Notes: a model not told the origin generated them from the letters alone. Positions 11,691 through 23,135 are shown, numbered from the stretch's first letter. The stretch: DNA of 64,000 bases from Enoplolaimus lenunculus (GCA_030248215.1 JASANG010000400.1:62001-126000), one strand, 5' to 3'. Made by a program: numbers and translations.

Positions 11691-13199
11691 CATTCAGATT
11701 TTGGAAATGAACAACTTTCGCGGAAATTTAAGCTCAATTTGAAAGCGAAAATCTAAACTTGAAAAAACGTAGTTGTCACGAGAAATTCGAGTTTCAAACG
11801 AAGTTGCAGTTTTCGTTTGAAAATTTCGCGGAACGCCTTAATTGTGTTGGCAGAAAAATGCCACATTTTTGAAACTTTTTACTTCGAAATTCGTTTTTCG
11901 TTTTTACTATCCTTTTACACCCTGTTATGAGTTATACTGGAAGGAAAAATTCAGATTTTGGAAATGAACAATTTTCGCAGAAATTTGAGCTCAATTTGAA
12001 AGCGAAAATTTAAACTTGAAAAAGGTAGTTGTCTCAGGAAATTCGAGTTTGAAACGAACTTGCAGTTTTCACCGGGGATTCCAGTTTATTGGAACCTTTG
12101 GCGAAAGAATTTCAGACGTTCGTGAAGCAATTTATTCTTATTGAACGCATTACCAATAAATACGAAAATTAATAAAGCCAAATCATAAAAGTGCGTATTT
12201 TGAGCAACAATAATTTTAATTTGCACGGGATATAGTCTGATAATTGTGCATCAGTTATGACTTTTTGTAGTTACAATCATGCGCGTTGCTGACATATTGT
12301 TTAAGGTAAGTGTACCACAGGCTCAGTTAAAACGACCTGATTTCAGCATAAACATTGTTTTATGAAACCTAAATGATAAATGAACAATTGACAATAACAA
12401 CTCCTTAAAAGTTTCCAAACAAATCTTAAACCCGGTTAAAATTCTTTTGGCGAAATATTTTAAATTTCACATAAAAACACGTGATGTAAGAGCCCCGAAT
12501 TAGTATTTCCTATCTCCTAATCATGATGGGTTCTTGTATTATAACGTTGATTGCCTCAATTTCACCATTATATATCTGAAAGATGTGCATAATGTTGACC
12601 GCAAATAGTAATCCTATACGTCGACATACTCAAACAAGGCAACATTAAAGTTTTTTATATATGACGAATACCTGCACATACAAAATGAATCAATGTTTCA
12701 AGTAATACGTTTTGCTTACTATAAAACAGCTACGATTGCAGTTTACGCGACAGCACATGAAACGTTCGATTTACTAATTACAGACAATCTTGCAAATAGG
12801 TTCGACAGAACCAACGGCTAAGCTGATATCTAAATTCAAAACCAGAATTAATTTATTGGTCCAATAAATGTGGACTAAAAATTCCTATCGCGTAATCACT
12901 GCATTAGAAAAACATGGAGTAACGCACAGGCCACATGAAATGTCCGAAAAACTATCACATAATGTATTCATACACTAGTGTGTCCTGGTTATGCTATACT
13001 ATTTGTATGTCATGCCACGAAAACAACTACATAACTATAACACATCGAATGCTTTCAGATCATCCGGTAGTAATGTGAATCACATTGGTTATAGCCTTTA
13101 CATAAAAACAAAACTGAAAATGCAAACTAAACCCTGCACGCGCAGGCAGAAAGACAGAGAACACAGCTTCATAACAAAAACAAATCTACATACAGTATG

Positions 13200-14377
13200 A
13201 AACACTAACGAAACATTTACTCCGCATCGCTGGGCGGATATTGCCGCAAGTACTCCTCCCATCAAGTGATACAGTCCGGTTCTTCACAAATACACACGTT
13301 TTACCAAGGCATAAGATTGTTCACGAAATAGTCATCGGAATACGCCCACGAAATTTCTGTGCCGGGCTTAATGTTTTTGAGTGCCCACTGTGCCCCGATT
13401 TTAATCTTAGCACCGTTATTCTCAAAATACACCCCTAAGTCAACAGTAAACTAAGCGCTTCTTCTGGTGCTAAATCATCATGGGTTAGCTTCAGCTTAGC
13501 ATTTGGGTGCTTTTTACAATGATTCGCGTACTTTCCAAAAATTTCTTGATCTGAAATGTCAACGTAGTAAACAGTACTTCCACAACTAAATGACATGTTG
13601 TACGTCAGTACCAAGCCGCGTTTGGCCCAATTACCTTCTTGTTCTAAGCGGATCAGACACTTTTTAAAGTCTGCTTCAGTGCGGCGGCTGTTGTGACCAT
13701 TGTAGTCATAAATAAATGAATCTTTCTAAATGAGTTTAGTACCGAACAACCCTTTTCCCCGACCCCTCACTTCTCTAAATTCAAGATGGTTGTATAGTTG
13801 TTCCTTTAGCATGCTGTAGGTGAAACCTGTCAAGTTAACGTAATCGACTGCTTCTCGAAACTGGTTACGGGTCAACGGTGGCTTCGGTCGTGGACAGCTT
13901 TTAATAACAAAGCTGCTATCGTTTTCACAACCAGGCGATTGCGATTGTTCCAAATAATCAAGTGGCGACGAGTCTTCCTCAGCAGCAACACACAATGTTC
14001 GTTTACGCATACTTCTGGTGTCCGAACGCAAACCACTTGATGTCTTTGCTGTTGTTAACGCTGTCGCTGCTTTTCTTACGGTTTCATAACATAAACGGTA
14101 CTTATGTTTCAGTCGATTCATTTCGGTACACACTAACAAACACCCCCACAAGATATTGCAGCTGAAAATTATGCAAAAAATTCTGCCCCCAAAACTCCCT
14201 ATAAGACCGCATATTCGATAAACTAAACCACTCTTCACGAGCAATTGCGCTAGTTCGAAACTGCTTTTCGGTTGGAAGCGGAGCATTGTAGTGTGTTACC
14301 GGGAACGTTGCAGCGATCAAGGCTTTTTGTTCCACAGTCAGTGACGCTACGTTCGCCGTATCGGTCGCTGAAAACAT
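13200..14377 (-). pseudogene. SET-domain gene, decayed copy in the left arm
   Basis: Mirror copy of the gene at 20562-21713. It starts MFSATDTANVASLTVEQK and keeps the stretches LTRNQFREAVDYVNLTG, LEFREVRGRGKGLF, FIYDYNGHNSRRTEADFKKC, YANHCKKHPNAKLK and KPGTEISVAYS-like sequence, but spread over several reading frames. The SET fold is clear (see the right-arm entry). Compared with the right arm it lacks a short stretch before SVYRNESTET. Some of its breaks are shared with the right arm, so the gene was already broken when the arms were copied. Transcription would run outwards, away from the palindrome centre. Confidence 0.65.
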
Positions 14378-14433
14378 GTTATTGGCGTAAACCTAGCGTT
14401 ACATCATTTAAAAACAACCGGATAAATGTATAC

Positions 14434-15091
14434 CAGGGTGCAATGGAAATTCCGGTTCCAACATTTTTTCAAGTTACTGTTCTAATAAATTTTACTGGAA
14501 TTATTAAATTTTCGCGTTTTTTAAATTTGCTAATCGTGTGCACAATTGTGCCGTGCCGTCCTTAAAAAGGTACGTAGGCGTTATGTTGTGCTGTGGTCTA
14601 TGATATTTTTTGCAAAAAGCTGCCTAATGAAAACTTTGTACAGGATACGTACTGGAATTTTTGTTTTGTTGATATTCTTCCTTTGGAATTTGCGTGTTGT
14701 TGATTTTTTCTGTTGGTTTATTATTTCGTATCTTTATGAAGGTTGGTAGCGAGATTGGGACATTACGCCGTTTTAGGTAAATTTCAAACTTAATTGTGCA
14801 ATTCTTTATAAATCTTTAAGAAACCTTTTTAAAGTGATCTGTTCAGTAAGTGACAATAAAAATAACACAGTTTTAATTAATATTGTATATAAACCTTGAT
14901 AATCACCGAAAATGAACCATCAAAGCCGCCTAAATGATTACCTATCTTCAACTAAGGCTATTTCACCAATGATAGAGCAAAAAGAAAAGAAAAAGAATTT
15001 GTCGGTTGCATGTTTTTACTTTTTGTTTCCGGTTTCGGTAATTTTTATTCATATTCTGGTACCGGTAAATTGTAATTCCGGTTGCACACTG
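14434..15091. mobile_element. hAT-like MITE inside the left arm
   Basis: It starts CAGGGTGCAATGGAAATTCC and ends GTAATTCCGGTTGCACACTG. It is flanked by ATGTATAC (14426-14433) and ATGTATTC (15092-15099), an 8-bp target duplication with one mismatch. The same insertion sits at the matching point of the right arm (19855-20506), so it predates the inverted duplication or was spread by gene conversion. Confidence 0.7.
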
Positions 15092-15302
15092 ATGTATTCT
15101 GAATTACCAAAACATGAGCTTAATGACTTGACCAGAAATGTAATCGCAGCAAAATGTTCAAAACGGCCATTTATGAAAAGCAGTATTATAAAATTCGGGA
15201 ACCACAACGTAAATATCCGGTAGGTTTATGCCAGATATCGGAACGGGATATGCAAATCAGGTTTCCACCTGACATTTCTGTGTTAAGCCGTACCATATAG
15301 AG

Positions 15303-15545
15303 ACCTTCACGAAAATTTTGCTGCGAATGTGGTGGAGTCTGAGCCTACGACGTACGAATTACCAGGCCGCTGCTCTAACCACTGAGCTACGCAGCTATGC
15401 AAACTTTTCGCAATGATTGGCTTTAAGTAATTCAATGCAGAGCCCTTCTCGAAAATTTTGCTGCGAATGCGGTGAAGCTCGAACCCACTACGCACAGATT
15501 ACTGGTTCACTGCTCTAACCGCTGAGCTACAGCCACGCAAAACTT
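15303..15545 (-). repeat. Two tandem tRNA-like (SINE) units in the left arm
   Basis: On the minus strand two units of about 130 bases each carry an excellent A box, TAGCTCAG(T/C)GGTTAGAGCA, and a weaker B box (GGGTTCGAGCTTC in one, GGCTCAGACTCC in the other). Each ends in ATTCGCAGCAAAATTTTCG. They are mirrored at 19415-19650. The anticodon arms do not fold well, so I read them as a dimeric tRNA-derived SINE rather than tRNA genes. Confidence 0.55.
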
Positions 15546-15567
15546 TTCGCTGCAATGGTTCTATATT

Positions 15568-15942
15568 GTAAACCCGGTTAACCCTGATCTTTAATTAAGG
15601 ACGAAATCTACTTACCGCCAAGTTTAAGAAAAATGCACTTCAAATTCGCGGCCACACTAATCGCAACCACCACCAGAAAAATGATATATCACCGTAATCC
15701 CGAATACGCAAAAATATAACATAATTGGACACGCCAGCAATCAGTTTCATCCAAATTCTAAAACACAAAAACCCAACAACAATTGCCACAGCCCTCCTCT
15801 CATCCGTTACCCAACATCTCGCATAAAAAATACCCCACATTCCTCTCGCCAGCCACAACATCACAAATCTATCCTTTTAAAAATCTTTCATCGCCCCGTA
15901 CATTCTTCAACACCCAGTCAAATCATGCATTCGGATGCTACA
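15568..15942. mobile_element. 375-bp insertion present only in the left arm
   Basis: The right arm reads straight through this point, which defines the insertion exactly. It begins TGTA and ends TACA and is flanked by ATAT on both sides (15564-15567 and 15943-15946), a likely 4-bp target duplication. It shows no coding capacity. Because it is in one arm only, it landed after the palindrome formed. Confidence 0.6.
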
Positions 15943-16244
15943 ATATACTGAGTTTGGTACTACAAGATATAAGGGTGGCAAAAAGATTCGGACTCTGCAA
16001 AAATTTGCGATTCAGACTCGGCCGTGGAGAAACCGAAGCCAACAATGTTTCTTGTGTAAAAAATAAAACCCTGTAAATTTTATGGCTATGTGAACGTACG
16101 TATTCTAGCATTAGTCATTGCGATTTTCAATGCCGATCTCCAACCATAATTTAATGTTACGCCTATCCGCAATTAATTCTAACTTTGAAACTAATTGTTT
16201 TTTGCGTTTTAGATTTTTCTTAAATATATATTGCGTTCGAGCAG

Positions 16245-17578
16245 CGATTCGGACCCACCGTTACAAACGAGTGACGCTGAAAGTGGGATCGATAGTTTGC
16301 CGGTGAGCCCTGTTAAACCCAGCTCGAGTAAAGCAGTTACGTTTGTTGAAATTGACTATGATAATATTTGTACTTGATCAGCTTATCTATCTGGCGGCAT
16401 GTTTGACGAATGTGATAGCGATGCTGCCGGCATTCATGAAAAATCCACACGGCCTGTTCGAAAAACTTCGATTAGAACTAGACCAACGTCTGCTCCGTCT
16501 GATTTTCAATCGTTCGTGACATCGCATAGTGTTGTTTGTTCGCACATGGACGTTAATCAAAACCTATCGATTGATGAACTCAACTCAACTTTGTTGTCAA
16601 GCACTACTACTGTCACGTCATCTCCAGTGAAGCGTGACAAAAATACGCCTGTATGGCATGCCGAAGAGCTGTTGGAAAAATTGCTGGTGCCTAAGAAGCG
16701 ACTGTACGCAAAGGTAGATAGCACGCTTATCAAAGCACTACTTCAGTTATCGACGCGATCCGTTCGTTTGTGTCTAGAGAAAATAAAATGCTAAACGTCT
16801 ACTTGAAGCATATTAAGCACGAATATCGCAGAAACAAGAACCATAAGCCCGAAAAAGTAGTTGCTGATCTAGGCCGAATCCTTGCTGTAGCCGTAATTGT
16901 TAAGAAAACGATTTTAGACGAACTCACACCAAAGTCTTATGCAACTTTAAAATCTGAGATACACTATTCAATTAATCTTTTCCAATGTGCATATGCTTCA
17001 AGCACTATGATTAATGTATTAAACAGACTTCGTGCATTTCTCACTTTTGTTTCCAATTACTAGAACTTGTTAGAAAACGATCTCAATGGCTTGCGAAGCA
17101 TTCACGGCTTAATTAAGTTGAAATTAAGCAGGGTGACAAAAATAACGGTCAGGTCAAGTAAAGGCCAAATGCTTGATGTTCTTCGACTGCAAGAAACAAA
17201 GTTATCTGATCGCAACAAATTAGTCACGCTTACGCTTCCAGTCGATCAAATGCAGGTTCTGATCTTGTATGAAAAATTCGACTTAAGATACCATGTGCAA
17301 GCGAGTATGATGGTAAGCAGAATACCAAAGATACATTTCTAATTACGAAAACGGGTAAAGCACTGGATCCAACTCACAAATTCTTGCATAGTTTTTGGAA
17401 ACGCTACACTAAATTTGACAAAGTTATCGGAGGTAATGCCGTCCAGGGTGCTTATACGACGCTTAACACGGAAAATGATCTATATAATTTCATTCCGATT
17501 TATATGAACCATAGTAAGCAAAGACAGTTGGTCACGTATTCGAAATCAACAGCTAGACGAGCCGCGAAAGGTTTTTAA
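16245..17578 (+). pseudogene. Tyrosine-recombinase-like (Crypton-type) gene, broken
   Basis: Reading frames on the plus strand give a disordered, Ser/Thr/Pro-rich N-terminus (about 16260-16640). A helical segment follows with LEKLLVPKKRLYAK and KVVADLGRILAVAVIVKKTI, then a C-terminal part containing LTLPVDQMQVLILYE, FLITKTGKALDPTHKFLHSF, GGNAVQGAYTT and IPIYMNHSKQRQLVTYSKST. The order of a 'TxxGKxL' strand, an 'AVRxxYTT'-like helix and 'MxHSxxxxxxxYS' followed by an Ala/Arg-rich tail resembles the catalytic end of eukaryotic tyrosine recombinases (the H...HxxR...Y family, as in Cryptons). The reading is interrupted about four times, so it is not functional as it stands. No reverse transcriptase accompanies it, which argues against a DIRS element. 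The family call rests on motif shape only. Confidence 0.45.
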
Positions 17579-17596
17579 TCTCTCACAGGTCTGCGG

Positions 17597-18142
17597 TTGG
17601 CGGCGGAAACAGAGAGTGATCAGGCAGATGAAACACGGAATGAACAGGTAGTTGAAACACAAATTGTTCAAGCAGCGGACACACAAAATGATTATGCAGC
17701 AGACGCACACGATGAAAAAGCGGAAATACAGAATGATGCAGCAGAAACACAGAATGATATTGCAGCAGAAACGCAAAATGATCAAGTAGCGGTAATACAG
17801 AATGATCCGATCGTCGAATTGCCATTTGCAAACACCGATTGCATTAGTACTCCTGTTAACGAACATTCGTGTGCAACAGCTAGCTGCGTAGATGACGGTT
17901 CAGTAGCGATGTTCGAGGGACCAATTGTTCAAAATAGCACTGGCAACAGTGAAGCGAATAAACCTGCGTTTGTAGTGACAGCCAGTGGTTTCACTCCGGT
18001 TGTCGTACCAGCACCTGGTTCAAGCAATTGTTGCTCTCGTACTGCAGCTACTGAAAAGGAGTGTACTGATGGTGAATCCGTTCCGGACAGTTTGGCAGCA
18101 GTTTCTGACACAACCGAAATCGAACGTTCTGTTAAAGGTTAG
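17597..18142 (+). CDS. Acidic repeat-rich reading frame after the recombinase-like gene
   Basis: About 180 residues, in frame with the recombinase tail but separated from it by one stop. The first 75 residues are degenerate repeats of AETQND / AAETQND, and the rest is Ser/Thr/Val-rich and looks disordered. It is probably the low-complexity C-terminal part of the same transposon gene rather than a separate gene. I recognise no domain, signal peptide or membrane segment. Confidence 0.4.
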   Translation: MAAETESDQADETRNEQVVETQIVQAADTQNDYAADAHDEKAEIQNDAAETQNDIAAETQNDQVAVIQNDPIVELPFANTDCISTPVNEHSCATASCVDDGSVAMFEGPIVQNSTGNSEANKPAFVVTASGFTPVVVPAPGSSNCCSRTAATEKECTDGESVPDSLAAVSDTTEIERSVKG

Positions 18143-18744
18143 CTGATTTTTGCAACTCGTGTCTGCATTCTAAAAACAAGTACTGTAGCAAAATTAAATA
18201 GACTAAATTCTTTTTCGTATGGTTGCACAATTCCAGCTTTCTGAAATACATTTGAAACAAGACATTTCTGACGTGTCTTAAGACAAATTCTGGCAACATC
18301 GATTAATAAGCAAAGATGCTATACGTCAGCCACGTCTCTGCAACACTGCCATTATCTAAGAAATTTCTGGAAATTCCTAACAAATCCTGCCAAAAATGTT
18401 AAACTTAAAATAGATTGTTGTCCGTAATATGTTTCGGAAGAATTAATATTTAACATGATTTTGGACGCCATTGTTCCTTAATATTTTTCATGTTACATCA
18501 AACGAATGTGCTGGTCTAGTTTACTTTCTATTTACTAGGATTATGAAGCACATGCCATGTTGCTCAAGTGCTGAGCAATTTTTTCTAGTTAAAAACATAG
18601 GGAGTTGTATGTGAGTACAATTTTTTACAGTAGCGTTGTGAGTATAGCGTGGATGACTCATTACTTAGCGTTATCGGTTGGGAAATGTAAGAGATGCTCC
18701 CCAGTTCAAATGGTTACGCGTTGTTTTTACATACGTATCTTATA

Positions 18745-19373
18745 GGGTGGCACCGAATCCACGAGTTGACCGAATCCGAATCCAGTGCTAATTTATCCAA
18801 AGTGAATCAGAATCGGAATCTTCCATGTTGGAAATTTCAGTTATATCTATAATTTGTATCAGAATATGACCACAATGCCAGCTGCACTACTTTTAAACAT
18901 TGATATATTTGTCAAAACATCAGGTTTGAGATTTGTGACCAGAAACAAAAAATATCGATTCATATAAGAAGTAGAGATGTTCCAGAGCCGGGCTCCGTTA
19001 TAGGGAGCCGGGGCCATTTGGTTGGGTGGATGGTGGCAATCAAAATAATTTATCTATCTGCTCAATTACAAACCGAAAGATTGCAAAAATTTCCAAATAA
19101 CGGTTGTCTGCTTTGGTTTCCATTAAATCTAAATTGCAAAACACAATTACTTTCAAAGTTAGGATTAATTGCAGATAGGCGTAACATTAAATTATGGTTG
19201 GATATCGGCATTGAAAATCGCAATGACTAATGCTAGAATACGTACGTTCACATAGCCGTAAAATTTACAGGGTATTATTTTTTACACAAGAAACATTGTT
19301 GGCTTCGGTTTTTTCACAACCGAGTCTGAATCACAAATTTTTGCCGAGTCCGAACCTTTTTGCCACCCTGATA
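18745..19373. mobile_element. MITE with AGGGTGGCA ends at the inner palindrome boundary
   Basis: It starts AGGGTGGCACCGAATCC and ends GGTTCGGACTCGGCAA in reverse (TTTTTGCCACCCT). Similar words flank it (TATCTTAT before, TATCTTGT just after). The palindrome boundary at 19117 falls inside this element: the mirror copy in the left arm (15973-16219) has only its outer part. Confidence 0.5.
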
Positions 19374-19414
19374 TCTTGTAGTACCAAACTCAGTATATAG
19401 AGCCATTGCAACGA

Positions 19415-19650
19415 AAACATTTGCGTGGCTGTAGCTCAGCAGTTAGAGCAGTAAACCAGTAATCTGTGCGTATGCATTCGCAGCAAAATTTTCGAGAAGG
19501 GCTCTGTATAGAATTACTTAAAGCCAATTGTAGCGAAAACTTTGCATAGTTGCGTAGCTCAGCGGTTAGAGCAGCGGCCTAGTAATTCGTACGTTGTAGG
19601 CTCAGACTCCACCACATTCGCAGCAAAATTTTCGTGAAGGTCTCTATATG
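19415..19650 (+). repeat. Two tandem tRNA-like (SINE) units in the right arm
   Basis: Mirror of 15303-15545. The A boxes read TAGCTCAGCAGTTAGAGCA and TAGCTCAGCGGTTAGAGCA, and both units end ATTCGCAGCAAAATTTTCG. Confidence 0.55.
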
Positions 19651-19854
19651 GTACGGCTTAACACAGAAATAATATCAGGTAGAAACCTGATTTGCATATC
19701 CCGTTCCGATATCTGGCATAAACATACCGGATATTTACGTTGTGGTCCCGAATTTTATAACACTGCTTTTTATAAATGGTCGTTTTGAACATTTTGCTGC
19801 GATTACATTTCTGGTCAAGTCATTAAGTTCATGTTTTGGTAATTCAAAATACAT

Positions 19855-20506
19855 CAGGGTGCAACCGGAATTACAATTTACCGGAACCAGAATTTGAATA
19901 GAAATTACCGAAACCGGAACCGAAAAGTAGAAAAACATGCAACCGACAAATTCTTTTTCTTTCTTTTTGCTCTCTTATTGGTGAAATAGCTTTAGTTGAA
20001 GATATATAATCATTTAAGCGGCTTTGATGGTTCATTTTCCGTGATTATCAAGGTTTATATACTATATTAATTAAAACTGGGTTATTTTTCTCGTCACTTA
20101 CTGAACAGATAACTTTAAAAAGGCAAGATTTATAAAGAATTGAACAATTAAGTTTGAAATTTACCTAAAACGGCGGAATGTCCCAATCTCGCTACCAACC
20201 TTCATAAAGATACGAAAAAATAAACGAAAAGAAAAAAATCAACAACACGCAAATTCCAAAGGAAGAATATCAACAAAAGAAAAATTCCAGTATCTATCCT
20301 CTACAAAGTTTTCATTAGGCAGCTTTTTGCAAAAAATATCAGAGACCGTAGCACACATAACGCCTACGTATCTTTTTAAGGAACGGCACGGCACAATTGT
20401 GCACAAGATTAGCAAATTTAAAAAAATGCCAAAATTTAATAATTGCAGTAATATTTATTGGAACTGTAACTTGAAAAAATGGAATCGGAATTCTGTTTGC
20501 ACCCTG
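19855..20506. mobile_element. hAT-like MITE inside the right arm
   Basis: It starts CAGGGTGCAACCGGAATTAC and ends TTCTGTTTGCACCCTG, and is the mirror of the copy at 14434-15091. It shares the insertion point with the left arm. Confidence 0.65.
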
Positions 20507-20561
20507 TATACATTTATCCGGTTGTTTTTAAATGATGTAACTCTAGGTTTACGCCAATAAC

Positions 20562-21713
20562 ATGTTTTCAGCGACCGATACGGTGAACTTAGCGTCACTT
20601 ACTGTGGAACAAAAAGACTTGATCGCTGCAACGTTTTCGGTAACACACTACAATGCTCCGCTTCCAACCGAAAAGCAGTTTCGATCTAGCGCAATTGCTC
20701 GTGAAGAGTGGATTAGTTTATCGAATATGCGGGCTTATAAGGATTTTTGGCGGCAGAATCTTTTGCATAATTTTCAGCTGCAATATCTTGTGGCTGTTTA
20801 TAACAGCGCAGTTGCCAATAATTTAAGATGTCCAAAAGGTAGTGTGTACCGAAATGAATCGACTGAAACAGATGTACCGTTTATGTTATGAAACCGTAAG
20901 AAAAGCAGCGACACCGTTAACAACAGCAAAGACATCAAGTGGTTTGCGTTCGGACACCAGAAGTATGCGTAAACGAACATTGTGTGTTGCTGTCGAGGAA
21001 GACTCGTCGCCACTTGATTATTTGGAACAATCGCAATCGCCTGCTTGTGAAAACGATAGCAGGTTTGTTATTGAAAGCTGTCCACGAACGAAGCCACCGT
21101 TGACCCGTAACCAGTTTCGACAAGCAGTCGATTACGTTAAGTTGAGTGGTTTCACCTACAGCATGCTAACGGAACAACTATACAACCATCTTGAATTTAG
21201 AGAAGTGAGGGGTCGGGGAAAAGGGTTGTTCGCTACTAAACTCTTTTAGAATGATTCATTTATTTATGACTACAATGATCACAACAGCCGCCGCACTGAA
21301 GCATAACTTAAAAAGTGTCTGATCCGCTTAGAACAAGAAGGTAATTGGGCCAAACGCGGCTTGGTACTGACGTACAACATGTCATTTAGTTATGGAAGTA
21401 CTGTTTACTACGTTGACGGTTCAGATCAAGAAATTTTTGGAAAGTACGCGAATCATTGTAAAAAGCACCCAAATGCTAAGCTGAAGCTAACCCATGATGA
21501 TTTAGCACCAGAAGAAGCGCTTAGTTTACTGTTGACTTAGGGGTGTATTTTGAGAATAACGGTGCTAAGATTAAAATCGGGGCACAGTGGGCACTCAAAA
21601 ACATTAAGCCCGGCACAGAAATTTCGTGGGCGTATTCCGATGACTATTTCGTGAACAATCTTATGCCTTGGGAAAACGTGTGTATTTGTGAAGAACCGGA
21701 CAATATCACTTGA
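20562..21713 (+). pseudogene. SET-domain (lysine methyltransferase-like) gene carried in the right arm
   Basis: The first 300 bases read MFSATDTVNLASLTVEQKDL and onward without a known domain. A second frame then carries a low-complexity linker, LTRNQFRQAVDYVKLSG and the start of a SET domain. The SET signatures are LEFREVRGRGKGLFATK (SAM-binding GxGLFA), FIYDYN, TVYYVDGSDQEIFGKYANHC followed by KKHPNAKL (the N-H of the catalytic NHxxxPNA box), then KIGAQWALKNIKPGTEISW and AYSDDYF (the C-terminal E...Y box). The order and spacing match SET lysine methyltransferases, which methylate histones or other proteins using S-adenosylmethionine. The reading is split over about three frames, so this copy is not functional as it stands. 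Its place in an inverted arm beside a recombinase-like gene suggests transposon cargo. Confidence 0.72.
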
Positions 21714-23135
21714 TGGGAGGAGTACTTGCGGCAATATCCGCCCAGCGATGCGGAGTAAATGTTTCGTTAGTGTTTCATACTGTATGTAGATTTGTTTTTG
21801 TTATGAAGCTGTGTTCTCTGTCTTTCTGCCTGCGCGTGCAGGGTTTAGTTTGCATTTTCAGTTTTGTTTTTTATGTAAAGTCTATAACCAATGTGATTCA
21901 CATTACTACCGGATGATCTGAAAGCATTCGATGTGTTATAGTTATGTAGTTGTTTTCGTGGCATGACATACAGATAGTATAGCATAACCAGGACACAGTA
22001 GTGTATGAATACATTATGCGATAGTTTCGGACATTTCATGTGGCCTGTGCGTTACTCCATGTTTTTCTAATGCAGTGATTACGCGATAGGAATTTTAGTC
22101 CACACTTATTGGAACAATAAATTAATTCTCGTTTTGAATTTAGATATCAGCTTAGCCGTTGGTTCTGTTGAACCTATTTGCAAGATTGTCTGTAATTAGT
22201 AAATCGAACGTTTCATGTGCTGTCGTGTAAACTGTAATCGTAGCTGTTTTATAGTAAGCAAAACGTATTACTTGAAACATTGATTCATTTTGTATGTGCA
22301 GGTATTCGTCATATATAAAAAACTTTAATGTTGCCTTGTTTGAGTATGTCGACGTATAGGATTACTATTTGCGGTCAACATTATGCACATCTTTCAGATA
22401 TATAATGGTGAAATTGAGGCAATCAACGTTATAATACAAGAACCCATCATGATTAGGAGATAGGAAATACTAATTCGGGGCTCTTACATCACGTGTTTTT
22501 ATGTGAAATTTAAAATATTTCGCCAAAAGAATTTTAACCGGGTTTAAGATTTGTTTGGAAACTTTTAAGGAGTTGTTGTTGTCAATTGTTCATTTATCAT
22601 TTAGGTTTCATAAAACAATGTTTATGCTGAAATCAGGTCGTTTTAACTGAGCCTGTGGTACACTTACCTTAAACAATATATCAGCAACGCGCATGATTGT
22701 AACTACAAAAAGTCATAACTGATGCACCATTATCAGACTTTATTAATTTTCGTATTCATTGGTAATGCGTTCAATAAGAATAAATTGCTTCACGAACGTC
22801 TGAAATTCTTTCGCCAAAGGTTCCAATAAACTGGAATCCCCCGTGAAACTGCAAGTTCGTTTCAAACTCGAATTTCCCGAGACAACTACCTTTTTCAAGT
22901 TTAAATTTTCGCTTTCAAATTGAGCTCAAATTTCTGCGAAAATTGTTCATTTCCAAAGTCTGAATTTTTCCTCCAAGTATAACTCATAACAGGGTGTAAA
23001 AGGATAGTAAAAACGGAAAACGAATTTTGAAGTAAAAAGTTTCAAAAATGTGTTATTTTTCTGCCAACACAATTATGGCGTTCCGCGAAATTTTCAAAAG
23101 GATAGTAAAAACGGAAAACGAATTTTGAAGTACGG

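Larger units (their letters stand above)
11815..16219. repeat. Left arm of a giant inverted repeat (palindrome)
   Basis: This segment matches the reverse complement of 19117-23098 over essentially its whole length, by eye at roughly nine bases in ten or better. In order from outside it holds the CACCCTGTTATGAGTTATAC end zone, non-coding sequence, a decayed SET-domain gene (minus strand), a hAT-like MITE (14434-15091), a pair of tRNA-like units and the start of another MITE. It is longer than the right arm partly because of a 375-bp insertion at 15568-15942. Confidence 0.85.
16220..18744. other. Unique centre of the palindrome
   Basis: This 2.5-kb segment lies between the two inverted arms and has no second copy in the window. 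It holds the tyrosine-recombinase-like gene and the acidic repeat reading frame, then about 600 bases (18143-18744) without recognisable content. Confidence 0.7.
19117..23098. repeat. Right arm of the giant inverted repeat (palindrome)
   Basis: Reverse complement of 11815-16219, with the same order of parts: MITE end, tRNA-like pair (19415-19650), hAT-like MITE (19855-20506), SET-domain gene (20562-21713), non-coding sequence, and the end zone with CAGGGTGTAAAAGGATAG. It lacks the 375-bp insertion of the left arm. Small indels distinguish the arms. Confidence 0.85.

Noticed and set aside
15303-15545. Functional tRNA genes in the palindrome arms
   Set aside because: The A boxes are excellent but the anticodon arms do not fold and the units are tandem SINE-like copies, so working tRNAs are unlikely.
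20562-21249. Treating the first two frames of the SET region as separate intact genes
   Set aside because: The SET motifs continue across frames in the proper order, so these are parts of one decayed gene rather than independent small proteins.
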